The notes: generated from the letters alone by a model not told the origin. 64,000 nucleotides of DNA from CAIUGU01 sp963819685 (GCA_963819685.1 CAWFXI010000009.1:186001-250000), one strand, 5' to 3'. Shown: positions 55,829 through 64,000, numbered from the stretch's first letter. Program-made: numbers and translations.

Positions 55829-58678
55829 ATGGTCACAAATGCCGTCAGCCAGGCATCGATTGCAAGCCTGTGCGCAGTACTTATGGTTCCGGTGGCCGAA
55901 GCCTCACCTGCCGGATCGGGAAGCAAACCACGATACCATTTCGATATCCCTGAGCAGGACCTGAACGCGGCACTGCAGGCGGTTGCACTCGCATCCAACC
56001 ATCAGCTTCTCTACAAGCTCGAATTTACAGAGGGCCTGAAAAGCCACGCTTTGAAGGCAAATTACACAGTCCAGGAAGCCCTCGACCAGCTCCTTGCAGA
56101 GAGTGGCCTGACGTACGAGATTACGTCGTCAGCTGTGATCATGGTCAGGCGGGAGGTACAGCCGAAGTCGGCATCGAATCTGCGGATGAAGCTGAGCGCC
56201 ATGCTGGCGAGTCTCATGGCTTCCATAGCGGCCGCCCAGCCTGCGCCGGGTGGTGATGCGCTTGAGGAGGTGGTGGTCACCGCCACCCGGCGCAACGACA
56301 CTGTCCATAACATTCCGCTCAGTATAGCGGCCGTGTCCAACGAGACCCTGGAGGCCCAAGGGATCAAGTCGGCCCAGGACATCGCGCGCATCGTGCCGTC
56401 CTTGCGCATCACCACCACCGCGGGCACCAGCGCTACTCCATTTGTCTCCATTCGCGGGATCCGGTCGTCAGCTGCGGGCGCGGCCACCACCGGAATCTAC
56501 ATCGACGACGTGGCACTGCAGCAACGGACTCTGATTGCACTAGGCACTGGCCCGGCCTTCCCGCAAATGTTCGATCTGGAGCGGGTCGAGGTGCTGCGCG
56601 GCCCGCAAGGTACCCTATACGGTGGCTCGTCCGAGGGCGGCACCGTCCGCTTCATCACCACGCAGCCAAGCTTCACCGACTATTCGGGTTACGTTCGCGG
56701 CGAGGGCTCCCAAGTCGAAGAGGGCGGCACCAACTACGAGGGCGGTTTCCGCTTCGGCGGCCCGATCGTGGAGGACAAGCTCGCCTTCAGTCTGACCGCC
56801 TGGAAGCGCCAGGACGCCGGCTACATCGACCACATTTCGCGCTTCACCGGTAATGTCATCGGCGAGGACACCAATACCGTCGAGCACAACCTGGTCCACT
56901 TGCAACTGGGCTGGAAGCCTTCTGAGCGCTCCAAGGTCACATTGGCCTACTACTACAGCGACAACCTCGTGGACGACACGGACCTGTTCTGGTTCGACAT
57001 ACCTGCTTACTCTTCCAGGGTGGGCCCGGCGACGGGTGCGAATCCACAGGGGACGACCTACAACTACGGCCCGTACTCGTACGGACCGTACACCAGCAAC
57101 TTCAACACCCAGATCGGCGACTTGTTCTACACCTCAGACGCCGAGATCAAGCCGGTAGTGTCGGATACCTATAACTACATGCGCTTGCCGTCGCTGACCC
57201 TCGATTTCGACTTCGACAAGATCTCGGTGAAGTCGGTGACGTCATTCTTCGACTACGCCACCGAGAGCCATCCGGATTTCGGCCATGCCACACTCGCTCT
57301 GACCGGCGGGACCGGGTTCGTCGGCGGCTTCAACGGGCTGCCGAACACCTCGAGCTTGATCGCCAACCTGCCCCTCTACGCGTCGAAATTCGATACTCGG
57401 GGCCGCGTCGAGACGTGGGCGGAAGAATTGCGGTTCGCTTCCACTGATTCAGACGCCCGGCTGAGTTGGGTGGCCGGAATCTATTACAGCGATACGAGTA
57501 TGGACACTAACGGGCAGCTCAACGCCAATTTCTTCACGGACGCCGTCAATGCGATCAGATTCGGGATCAGTACCAGGTCGCCGCAAGCGATGGTGATGTT
57601 GACGGACCAGACGGCCACCGAAACTCAGCTCGCCGGCTTCGGTGAAGCGACCTACAAGATCACTGATAAGCTCTTGCTGACAGGCGGCCTGCGGTACACC
57701 CGCAACGAGTTTACGTTCCACCTGCTGCAGGCCGGCGCATTCTTCGGTCTGGGCAACACCCTGGAGACCGTTGCGCAGGGCACGATAGAAGAAGACCCGG
57801 TCACGCCCAAAGTCGGCCTTCAATACATCCTCAACGAGAATACAAACTTCTACATCAACGCCGCCGAAGGGTTCCGGCCGGGCGGCGTCAACCAGGCGCT
57901 CGGCCCCATCTGCGACGCCGCTCTGGCCGTGGCGGGGTACCCCAGCGGCGCGCCTCTGACCTTCAAGTCCGACAGCTTGTGGAGCTACGAGTTGGGCGCG
58001 AAGACGCGGGGGTGGAACGGTCGGGCGGCTCTGAACGGGAGCATCTTCTACATCGACTGGTCGGACGTGCAGACGCAAATCTCTCCTGGCTGCGGATTGA
58101 GCTTTACGGCCAATGCATCCAAGGTGGTCAGCAAGGGATTCGACCTCGACGGCAGCATCCGCGTGCTGTCTAACCTCACGTTATCCGCTTCGTTGACCTA
58201 CATCGACGCCAAGAACGAGGGCGACGTGAGGGTTAGCCCGACGACGATCCTGATCGGCGATGGCGACCCGGTAACTTTCACGCCGGAGTGGACCGGCAGC
58301 GTTTCGGCGCTATTCGACTTCAATTTGGGATCACTGCCTTTCTACATTCGCGGGGACTACCAGTTCCAAAGCAGCTTCGAGCAGGGACAGGGGCCGACGA
58401 CTGCCGTCTACCTGCCTGACCTTACGCACGTGCCCCCTGCTGAGTTCATGTCGGCGCGGGCAGGTGTAACGATCAACAAGATCGACGTTTCGGTGTTCGT
58501 CGACAACCTGACGGGTTCGACAGATCTACTCGCGAAGAGCGGGCCGAGCGGCGTCACCGGTCGCGCCCAGTGTATCGATCTGCCGGCCTGCACGAACTAC
58601 AGGAAGTACATTCCCCTGGGCAATGGATTCACCTATCGGCCCCGAACCTGGGGAGTTTCCGCCAGCTACAGGTTCTAG
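55829..58678 (+). CDS. TonB-dependent receptor with N-terminal STN signalling domain
   Basis: 949 residues from ATG 55829, with GGGGGATC upstream. Signal peptide SIASLCAVLMVPVAEAS, then an STN domain (YHFDIPEQDLNAALQAVALASNH...LTYEITSSAVIMV). A second signal-like segment (LRMKLSAMLASLMASIAAAQ) follows, then the TonB box EEVVVTATRR, plug (TTTGIYIDDVAL, VEVLRGPQGTLYGGSSEGG) and 22-strand barrel ending in Phe (VSASYRF). It imports an unknown large or scarce substrate across the outer membrane and signals through FecR. The internal signal-like segment suggests an STN domain was fused to a complete precursor. Confidence 0.92.
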   Translation: MVTNAVSQASIASLCAVLMVPVAEASPAGSGSKPRYHFDIPEQDLNAALQAVALASNHQLLYKLEFTEGLKSHALKANYTVQEALDQLLAESGLTYEITSSAVIMVRREVQPKSASNLRMKLSAMLASLMASIAAAQPAPGGDALEEVVVTATRRNDTVHNIPLSIAAVSNETLEAQGIKSAQDIARIVPSLRITTTAGTSATPFVSIRGIRSSAAGAATTGIYIDDVALQQRTLIALGTGPAFPQMFDLERVEVLRGPQGTLYGGSSEGGTVRFITTQPSFTDYSGYVRGEGSQVEEGGTNYEGGFRFGGPIVEDKLAFSLTAWKRQDAGYIDHISRFTGNVIGEDTNTVEHNLVHLQLGWKPSERSKVTLAYYYSDNLVDDTDLFWFDIPAYSSRVGPATGANPQGTTYNYGPYSYGPYTSNFNTQIGDLFYTSDAEIKPVVSDTYNYMRLPSLTLDFDFDKISVKSVTSFFDYATESHPDFGHATLALTGGTGFVGGFNGLPNTSSLIANLPLYASKFDTRGRVETWAEELRFASTDSDARLSWVAGIYYSDTSMDTNGQLNANFFTDAVNAIRFGISTRSPQAMVMLTDQTATETQLAGFGEATYKITDKLLLTGGLRYTRNEFTFHLLQAGAFFGLGNTLETVAQGTIEEDPVTPKVGLQYILNENTNFYINAAEGFRPGGVNQALGPICDAALAVAGYPSGAPLTFKSDSLWSYELGAKTRGWNGRAALNGSIFYIDWSDVQTQISPGCGLSFTANASKVVSKGFDLDGSIRVLSNLTLSASLTYIDAKNEGDVRVSPTTILIGDGDPVTFTPEWTGSVSALFDFNLGSLPFYIRGDYQFQSSFEQGQGPTTAVYLPDLTHVPPAEFMSARAGVTINKIDVSVFVDNLTGSTDLLAKSGPSGVTGRAQCIDLPACTNYRKYIPLGNGFTYRPRTWGVSASYRF

Positions 58679-58682
58679 GCGC

Positions 58683-59615
58683 ATGACATCTGGAATGGAA
58701 ACCACCGGCATGGCTGCCGCTGCGGCCGTGAGCTTCTCAACCTTGCAGAGATGGGCTGCGGTTGTCCTGTCGGTGGCGATCGCCGGGAGTGCAGTGGCGG
58801 CATCGGCGCCGGCCCCCGGCCAGGCCGCACCGTCCGCTTACGCCACGTCCTGGGACGAGTACATGGCGTTGAAACAAAAGGCGGGCGGGGGAAAGAAACA
58901 TACGCCGCTCACGCTCCCGGACTGGAGCGGCGTGTGGCGACGCCCCAATCCGGTGGACCAGACCGACCGCGACTTCGTGCTCACGCCGAAGTACCTGGCG
59001 GACTACCAGCGCAAACGAGCCAACATCGCCAAGGGCATTGAGTGGGATCGGCTGAGCTGGTGTCTGCCGGTGGGCATGCCGCGCTGGTTGTACGATCCTT
59101 TCATCCGCGAGTTCGTCCCCACGCCGAACCAGACCTGGCTGCTTTACGAACAACTGTCCGAGGTCCGGAGAGTCTATACCGACGGCCGCGGACACCCTCC
59201 CGAAGCGACCGCGGTCGCACAGTGGCAAGGCGATTCCGTCGGCTTCTGGGACGGGGACACCCTGGTGATTCACACGGCGCAACTGAAGGCCGGCGAGTAC
59301 TGGCGGGGTTCCCCCGAGCACAGCTTCAATGCCACTACGGTGGAGCGCTGGCGAAAGGTCGACCCATTGACGATCCGGGTGGAGCTGACGGTCTACGACC
59401 CGGATTCGCTCCAGCGTCCCTGGCACGGCCAGATCACCTACTCAAAACTGTCCGATCCGGATGTCCGGATGAATTTCACGTCGTGCGAAGAAGGCAACAA
59501 CGTTGTTCAGACCCCGGAAGGCGGTTCCGACTTCATCCTGCCGGGAGAACCCGGTTACCGGGACCCGACGACGTTCGGTATCCCGGAGGTGGCGCTCGAT
59601 TCGCTGCCGCAATGA
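58683..59615 (+). CDS. Secreted GHWxGDTLVV-family protein downstream of TonB receptor
   Basis: About 310 residues, start near 58683 (58695 and 58710 are alternatives), four bases after the receptor stop. Signal AAVVLSVAIAGSAVAASA. Core: PDWSGVWRRPNPV, VYTDGRGHPPEAT, then AVAQWQGDSVGFWDGDTLVIHTAQL, VERWRKVDPLTIRVELTVYDPDSLQRPW. FWDGDTLVIHT is a clear variant of GHWEGDTLVVET. Proximity to the receptor links the family to the same uptake pathway. Function unknown. Confidence 0.77.
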   Translation: MTSGMETTGMAAAAAVSFSTLQRWAAVVLSVAIAGSAVAASAPAPGQAAPSAYATSWDEYMALKQKAGGGKKHTPLTLPDWSGVWRRPNPVDQTDRDFVLTPKYLADYQRKRANIAKGIEWDRLSWCLPVGMPRWLYDPFIREFVPTPNQTWLLYEQLSEVRRVYTDGRGHPPEATAVAQWQGDSVGFWDGDTLVIHTAQLKAGEYWRGSPEHSFNATTVERWRKVDPLTIRVELTVYDPDSLQRPWHGQITYSKLSDPDVRMNFTSCEEGNNVVQTPEGGSDFILPGEPGYRDPTTFGIPEVALDSLPQ

Positions 59616-59637
59616 GTTTGCCGAGGAGACCCGTTTA

Positions 59638-60030
59638 ATGAATATCCGGACGCTGACTATCCTGGCTGCCAGCCTCGTTACTTTTGCTGGCGGCGCCGAC
59701 GCCCATCACTCTGGCGCCATGTTCGACGAGAACAAGGTCATCGAGGTCCATGGCAGCGTCCTGGCCTGGCAGTTCGTCAATCCGCATTCCTGGCTGCAGG
59801 TCATGGTGAAAGACGCCAATGGAAAGACCGTGCAATGGGCTTTCGAAGGTGGTCGGCCGGGCTCCGGCGGCGACTCGCCGAACGCATCGTTGCGAAAAGA
59901 CACTTTCAAGCCCGGCGATGAGGTGACCGTGCGCTCGCATCCCATGAAGGATGGCCGTCCCGCAGGCACGCTTGGAGAGGTGGAGTTCACGGACGGTCGC
60001 AAGTGGACGGCGCCGGGTTTCAAGCCTTAG
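59638..60030 (+). CDS. DUF6152 family periplasmic protein
   Basis: 130 residues from ATG 59638, with GAGGAGACC upstream. The signal ends GGADA and the mature protein starts HHSGAMFDENKV. The second motif is FVNPHSWLQVMV, then RSHPMKDGRPAGTL. It sits between a GHWxGDTLVV-family gene and an MBL hydrolase in a four-gene run with the TonB receptor, the most complete copy of the recurring set. Confidence 0.86.
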   Translation: MNIRTLTILAASLVTFAGGADAHHSGAMFDENKVIEVHGSVLAWQFVNPHSWLQVMVKDANGKTVQWAFEGGRPGSGGDSPNASLRKDTFKPGDEVTVRSHPMKDGRPAGTLGEVEFTDGRKWTAPGFKP

Positions 60031-60092
60031 GCACCCGGCCGCGACTCACCGCATTACGACTGACGCCCGGCCAAGCAGACGAGAGGCTCGCT

Positions 60093-61070
60093 ATGTATCG
60101 AACAACTTTGTACACGATTCTGGGCACCACCGTACTCATGGCAGGACTGGTCGCCGCCCAGCCTTCAACGAAACCGCTCCCCGCCGCGCCAACCCCCCTG
60201 ACGCCCTCAACTGCGGCGCCGAATCCGGCGGATGTGAAGATCACTCCGATCACGCTCGGCCCGCGCACCTGGATGCTGGACGGCAGAGGCGGCAACTACA
60301 CGGTGATCAGCAACATGACCGTCATCGCCGGAGACGACGGCGTGATTCTGGTGGACAACGGTTTCGCGCCCCTGCACGACAAGATCAAGGCGGCGGTGGC
60401 CGCACTCACCGACAAGCCCATTCGCTACGTCGTCAATACTCACAAGCATGGCGACCACTCGGGCGGTAACCAGCTCTTCTCGCAGGACGGGGCGACCATC
60501 GTCGCTCACGAGAATGCGGCCAAAAGCATCGCGTCGGGCTCGACCAACGTCATCAACGGCACGGTAACTCCCCCCGCGCCTAAAGCCGCCGTGCCCAGCC
60601 GCACCTATTCCGACCGGACCACACTGTCGGTGCAAGGCCGCCGCGTCGAGCTCATCCACATGCCGTCCTCGCACACCAAAGGCGATACCGCGGTCTGGAT
60701 CGCCGACGAGAATGTGCTTGCCACCGGCGACCTCGTTGCGTGGGGCAACCTTCTTCCGAATGTCGACATTTCCGACGGCGGTACCTTCGACGGCCTGATC
60801 AAGAGCCTCGACATCTTTCTGCGCATGGCGAACGAACAGACGAAGATCGTGCCTGGCCATGGCCCCTTGATGACCCGCTCCGACCTCGTCGCCTATCGCG
60901 CCCTGGTGGCCGACGCCTACGCCGCCGTCAAGAAGGCCAAGGCCTCGGGATTGACTGAGGATGAGGTGGTCGCCGCGAAGCCGCTCGCCGGCGATATCCA
61001 GGCGCGAAGCGGCAGCCCCGACTGGATCAGGGATTATTCCACCCGTTCGTTGTATCGGGCGGCTCCGTAA
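60093..61070 (+). CDS. Secreted MBL-fold metallo-hydrolase
   Basis: 325 residues from ATG 60093 with CGAGAGG upstream. Signal TILGTTVLMAGLVAAQ, Pro/Ala-rich linker, then the MBL fold: TVIAGDDGVILVDNGFAPL, zinc motif NTHKHGDHSGGN, HMPSSHTKGDTAVWI, ATGDLVAWGN and VPGHGPLMTRSDL. Closely related in layout to the 41867 product (DTQFAPM/THSHEDHIGGN). Last gene of the receptor-linked run. Confidence 0.88.
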   Translation: MYRTTLYTILGTTVLMAGLVAAQPSTKPLPAAPTPLTPSTAAPNPADVKITPITLGPRTWMLDGRGGNYTVISNMTVIAGDDGVILVDNGFAPLHDKIKAAVAALTDKPIRYVVNTHKHGDHSGGNQLFSQDGATIVAHENAAKSIASGSTNVINGTVTPPAPKAAVPSRTYSDRTTLSVQGRRVELIHMPSSHTKGDTAVWIADENVLATGDLVAWGNLLPNVDISDGGTFDGLIKSLDIFLRMANEQTKIVPGHGPLMTRSDLVAYRALVADAYAAVKKAKASGLTEDEVVAAKPLAGDIQARSGSPDWIRDYSTRSLYRAAP

Positions 61071-61580
61071 GAGGAAAAAGGGTCAGCCCAGATATATTTT
61101 CTCTGACTAGGCCTCGGTCCACGGTCGACCCTGGCCTCGATGCATAATATTCTCGCCAGTACGCAATTCGACTTCGAGGATTAATCTCTCGGAGTTGGTC
61201 AGCTGATTTCGCTGGACGGCACTGCGAAGGAACTTCCACGATTTGCGGGTCAGCTCAATGTTGGCTATGCCGCAATGTAATTGCAGTGCTGGATGCTTGC
61301 CAACTGCCGAAAGCGTTGTGAAAGCCCAAAAATTCAGGTTAGGTAGCTGCGTCTCCGCAGTCGCGTCAGAAGCCCCCGAACCGGTGCACCGGCGCCAGAC
61401 GCCGCGTAGATTCACCTTCTGCAGATCCAACTTCATTACCCTAATGCGCTATACCCAATACGAAGGGCCCCGGATTTACTAGCAGTAAAGGGATGGGTCC
61501 ATTCCATTTATGGCACCTTAGGAGCACCATGAAGCAGTAACTTACCCACTGACACTATTGGCTCCGAGGACTATAGGGCA
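61071..61580. other. Non-coding gap, lower GC
   Basis: About 510 bases of more AT-rich sequence marking the change to the last region. A minus-strand frame at 61107-61436 (109 codons) has no recognisable family and only a weak ribosome-binding site. A small inverted repeat TTTACT-AGC-AGTAAA lies at 61475-61489. No RNA gene recognised. Confidence 0.5.
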
Positions 61581-62177
61581 ATGAGTACGAAGCTCCGCTA
61601 TTTATGGGTCTTCGCAGTCTCGGTAGTGGTGACGGAGTCGCTGGCGTGTTCGCCACACCCAGATGGTGACTCGGAAGCGGCGCGTGCCGCGAGGGTCATT
61701 GCTGCATTTGATGAGGCCGAATCCGTCGTGATCGTGCAGACGCAAGTGGTAAAACAGCGGCGGTTAGGCGAAGACCCACGGGACCGGCGGGCTATTGAGG
61801 AGGCTTACTTAGTAGTGGAGGAGGTGCTAAAGGGGCCTCTGGAGGTAGGTGCCACATTTCAATCAAAGACGTCAGTCGATGACGGTCCATGCAGCAGGAG
61901 CCTCTTCAATAACCCAGCATGGATATACGAAGTAGACGAGACAGGGCTTGAGGCCGAGCATCCATTGAAGCTGTCCGGTAGATGGTTGCTTTTTCTTTAC
62001 GCGGACGAAGGAACGCATCAAGTTCAGGGATTGGATTCGCCCGTCGAGTTGGATGGAGAGCGAGACGTCGAGACGATCAAGAATGAGTTGCGTAAGCGTG
62101 AAGAGGACAAGACACCTGCAGGCTACGAAATGTCAAAAACTCATGTCCGGTACCGAGGTTCCCCTGCGCAGGGCTGA
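61581..62177 (+). CDS. Secreted protein, possibly with a TIMP/netrin-like OB fold
   Basis: 198 residues from ATG 61581. Signal WVFAVSVVVTESLACS with a Cys right after it, then an alpha/beta region: SVVIVQTQVVKQRR, EEAYLVVEEVLKGPLEVG, GPCSRSLF and GRWLLFLYADEGTHQVQG. The order (N-terminal Cys, beta strands, V.E..KG, paired Cys, W.LFLY) resembles bacterial NTR/TIMP-like proteins, but this is weak. Codon use is less GC-biased than the rest of the window. Confidence 0.6.
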   Translation: MSTKLRYLWVFAVSVVVTESLACSPHPDGDSEAARAARVIAAFDEAESVVIVQTQVVKQRRLGEDPRDRRAIEEAYLVVEEVLKGPLEVGATFQSKTSVDDGPCSRSLFNNPAWIYEVDETGLEAEHPLKLSGRWLLFLYADEGTHQVQGLDSPVELDGERDVETIKNELRKREEDKTPAGYEMSKTHVRYRGSPAQG

Positions 62178-62185
62178 GTTGGAAC

Positions 62186-62794
62186 ATGAGCCGGTTTGAC
62201 GCGACGCTCAGTGCCGGAATGATTGTGGCGATGCTGTCGTGCCTCGCGAACGATGTAATCGCAGTTGAGCCGCCTGCGACGAAGCGCACACCACCCGTAG
62301 CTGTCATCGTCAACGAGGAGAGGCATTCACCCGATCTCACCATCGCCGTATCGCAGTTGTTTGCAGGCACCAATGACTTGCGGCGGGAAAACGGCCGGGA
62401 TGTCCTTCGCAGCAGCATGCACCTCACCAACGCAGCGGCGGACTTTGCCAACTTCATGGCTGACACCGACCGCTATGGGCACGATGCTGATGGCCGTTCA
62501 CCCGCCACGAGGGCGTCAGCGGCGGGGTTTGAGTACTGCATGATTGCCGAGAACATTGCCTATCAATACCTGTCGACCGGATTCACTACCGAGGATCTGG
62601 TGCAGTCATTCCTGGAGGGCTGGAAGAATTCAGCCGGGCATCGCGCCAACATGCTCGAGACTGGCGTCACTCAAATGGGTGTCGCGATCGCTCGCAGCCG
62701 CAAAAGCGGCAAGTATTACGGGGTGCAGTTATTCGGCCGACCAAAGTCGCAGGTCGCTGGGGAAAGTTGCGGTTCGAAGTCTGGGACGGGGTGA
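62186..62794 (+). CDS. CAP-domain (SCP/PR-1) secreted protein
   Basis: 202 residues. Signal GMIVAMLSCLANDVIA, then a CAP domain: AGTNDLRRENGRDVLRSSMHLTNAAADFANFMADTDRYGHDADGRSPATR, AENIAYQY, and LEGWKNSAGHRANMLETGVTQMGVAIA. The two His of GHD and GHR plus Glu of AEN form the usual CAP cavity. The role of bacterial CAP proteins is mostly unknown. Follows 61581 by 8 bases. Confidence 0.85.
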   Translation: MSRFDATLSAGMIVAMLSCLANDVIAVEPPATKRTPPVAVIVNEERHSPDLTIAVSQLFAGTNDLRRENGRDVLRSSMHLTNAAADFANFMADTDRYGHDADGRSPATRASAAGFEYCMIAENIAYQYLSTGFTTEDLVQSFLEGWKNSAGHRANMLETGVTQMGVAIARSRKSGKYYGVQLFGRPKSQVAGESCGSKSGTG

Positions 62795-62951
62795 CGGCAG
62801 CTATGCTATGGCACTGGTGACAGGCCGGAATTCCGGCATAGTATTCAAAACAATATTCACTTTTGACGCGTATTGCTCGGGCCCGGCAGCAAAGCACGAA
62901 TTAGCAGGGCATCTCTAAACGCGATTGCCTTGACCAGCTCTCGGGAATGGG

Positions 62952-62975
62952 AGTCAGGTTTGCGAAGTTGCAACT
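62952..62975 (+). repeat. GGAGTCAGGTTTGC dispersed repeat copy
   Basis: GGAGTCAGGTTTGCGAAGTTGCA, 10 kb from the paired copies at 52739-52850 and matching their left end for the full 14-base core. Lies in the non-coding gap between the CAP gene and the convergent lipoprotein gene. Confidence 0.5.
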
Positions 62976-63060
62976 GATCCTTCCAAGGAGACCTGTCGGA
63001 TACGCTGGTGTTGCCCCATCTTGAAACTATGCAAACCGCACTCCGATAGCGCTTATGTCG

Positions 63061-63645
63061 CTACTTGTCGGCGACGGCTGCTCTGAACTGCTCATCCGCA
63101 AGGAGCTTCGAGACCAAGCGAGGGTACATGCCATTGTATTCGTTGAAGGCCCTTGGTATGGCAACGGCTCCCATGAACGACGTTTCCCATTCGTGGGTGG
63201 CGCGAACTACCTTGTCGTAGACGATGCTACCGGAGCGCGTCACCAGAAAACGGGCAGCGAGGACGGCGTTACCCTTGTCCGCCAGACCACCATTGAGTTC
63301 GCTTTCTACAAGCTCGCCAGTTACGACAGTATTGGCATCGGGGGTGTATTTGCCGCCGGACTTGAGTTCCGTGATGAGTGACTCCTTCAGGTAAGTAGAG
63401 AAGGACCCGTTGCCCGGTGCGTTGGTGGAACTCCCACGGACACTCACGGTTCGGTCGACCGTGGGCTGAAGCCCATTCGCGAGTTTGAACTCGCCGACCG
63501 CCAGTCCGGGAGTGGCGAGCTGGCGGGCCAGCTGTGTGTTCTCGAGTGTGGGTTGATAAGTCGCAAGAGGTTCGAACACGCAGCCACAGAGGGCGCCGGC
63601 GAAGAACACCAGCACCGCCGACTGCAACGGATGGCCGCCGCTCAT
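63061..63645 (-). CDS. DUF4410-like lipoprotein
   Basis: 194 residues from ATG 63645, the position coupled by ATGA overlap to the upstream gene's stop; ATG 63651 is also in frame. The lipobox is ALCGC. The body has LAVGEFKLANG, STYLKESLITELKSGG, VVTGELVESELNG and AARFLVTRSGSIVYDKVVRATHEW, a pattern of DUF4410/CsgG-like outer-membrane lipoproteins. Function unknown. Confidence 0.7.
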   Translation of the reverse strand: MSGGHPLQSAVLVFFAGALCGCVFEPLATYQPTLENTQLARQLATPGLAVGEFKLANGLQPTVDRTVSVRGSSTNAPGNGSFSTYLKESLITELKSGGKYTPDANTVVTGELVESELNGGLADKGNAVLAARFLVTRSGSIVYDKVVRATHEWETSFMGAVAIPRAFNEYNGMYPRLVSKLLADEQFRAAVADK

Positions 63646-64000
63646 TGCCACACCGGATCTTGGGAAAGGTCCTTGAGGGCAGCGATGATGATCTGTCGCG
63701 TCATGGTTCGGAAGGCGTCCTCTGCATTCTTGGCCTTGATGGTATTCGGGGGTGCGCCCTTCGCACCGATCGTGCTGTAGACGACATGACGGCTCGTCCG
63801 CGTGATTTTGGGTCCGCCCGCGGGCGGTAGGTAGTCCACCGTACAGATATAGCCGTCCGTGACCGTGGAGCCAGCTAGGCCGAAGGTCAGGCCGGTGGCA
63901 AATCCCTTGACCATTGCATCGTTCTCATCGGTAACTGGAACGTTGTTGATGATGACGTTGAGAATGGCGCCGCTCGCCACCGGATCAGTCGCGACTGTAG
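63642..64000 (-). CDS. Hypothetical protein, 5' end beyond the window
   Basis: At least 118 residues on the minus strand, open up to the window edge, so its start lies outside; a GTG at 63980 is possible but need not be the start. It contains LNVIINNVPVTDENDAMVKG, TGLTFGLAGSTVTDGYICTVDYL and ends KDLSQDPVWQ. The FGLAGSTVTDGY stretch resembles the second half of small lipoproteins that accompany DUF4410 proteins. Coupled to the 63645 gene. Confidence 0.6.
   Translation of the reverse strand, partial: TVATDPVASGAILNVIINNVPVTDENDAMVKGFATGLTFGLAGSTVTDGYICTVDYLPPAGGPKITRTSRHVVYSTIGAKGAPPNTIKAKNAEDAFRTMTRQIIIAALKDLSQDPVWQ

Noticed and set aside
61107..61436. 109-codon minus-strand frame
   Set aside because: Weak ribosome-binding site and no recognisable family; kept only as a note on the intergenic gap.

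Overview
This is a GC-rich chromosomal window from a Gram-negative proteobacterium. The evidence is TonB-dependent uptake with FecI/FecR-type signalling, DsbA, a MscK-like channel, a CreB/CreC pair, many Sec, Tat and lipoprotein signals, and an exosortase. The mix of quinoproteins, DUF6152 proteins and secreted metallo-hydrolases resembles environmental gammaproteobacteria of the Steroidobacterales/Nevskiales type. That placement is inference; no rRNA or tRNA gene was seen.

Layout. 0.2-6.4 kb: three tandem PQQ beta-propeller dehydrogenases; the first carries one frameshift and the third is badly broken. 6.4-13.5 kb: a secreted MBL hydrolase, a multiply frameshifted sulfatase, dsbA, an O-methyltransferase, an alpha/beta hydrolase and a Tat-exported amidohydrolase. 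13.7-16.1 kb: a large MscS-type channel. 16.2-26.3 kb: an accessory block of DUF6152 proteins, members of a secreted 'GHWEGDTLVVET' family, MBL hydrolases, two DUF6644 membrane proteins and a quinohemoprotein dehydrogenase. 26.4-28.2 kb: msrA and a saccharopine dehydrogenase-like gene. 28.3-34.1 kb: creB, creC, a VIT/VWA protein with a PEP-CTERM-like tail, an exosortase and an EF-hand lipoprotein, in one operon-like run. 34.2-37.6 kb: remnant of a VAO-type flavoprotein, styB/styA and a divergent LysR regulator. 38.1-45.2 kb: a second block of the secreted family plus DUF6152, MBL hydrolase and an amidohydrolase. 45.5-54 kb: a lipoprotein, a 29-residue membrane peptide, a MASE1-GGDEF diguanylate cyclase, a Tat-exported MmgE/PrpD protein, a Tat-exported DJ-1 protein with a GlxA-type regulator, a SnoaL protein and rsgA. 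54.1-61.1 kb: an ECF sigma factor, FecR and TonB-dependent receptor, followed by a third copy of the secreted family/DUF6152/MBL set. 61.1-64 kb: small secreted proteins (including a CAP-domain protein) and a DUF4410-type lipoprotein pair running off the end.

How it may work together. The repeated set (PQQ propeller, DUF6152, 'GHWxGDTLVV' protein, MBL hydrolase, sometimes with a TonB receptor and its sigma/anti-sigma pair) looks like a periplasmic oxidation and hydrolysis system for an unknown substrate, imported through regulated outer-membrane receptors. All four DUF6152 proteins are predicted to begin with His-His after signal-peptide cleavage, which suggests metal binding. The CreBC-exosortase run looks like a one-substrate sorting system analogous to the known proteobacterial dedicated sortase systems.

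Sequence quality. About eight coding regions are interrupted, almost always by single extra bases. These are either assembly errors or decay, and they are marked individually.
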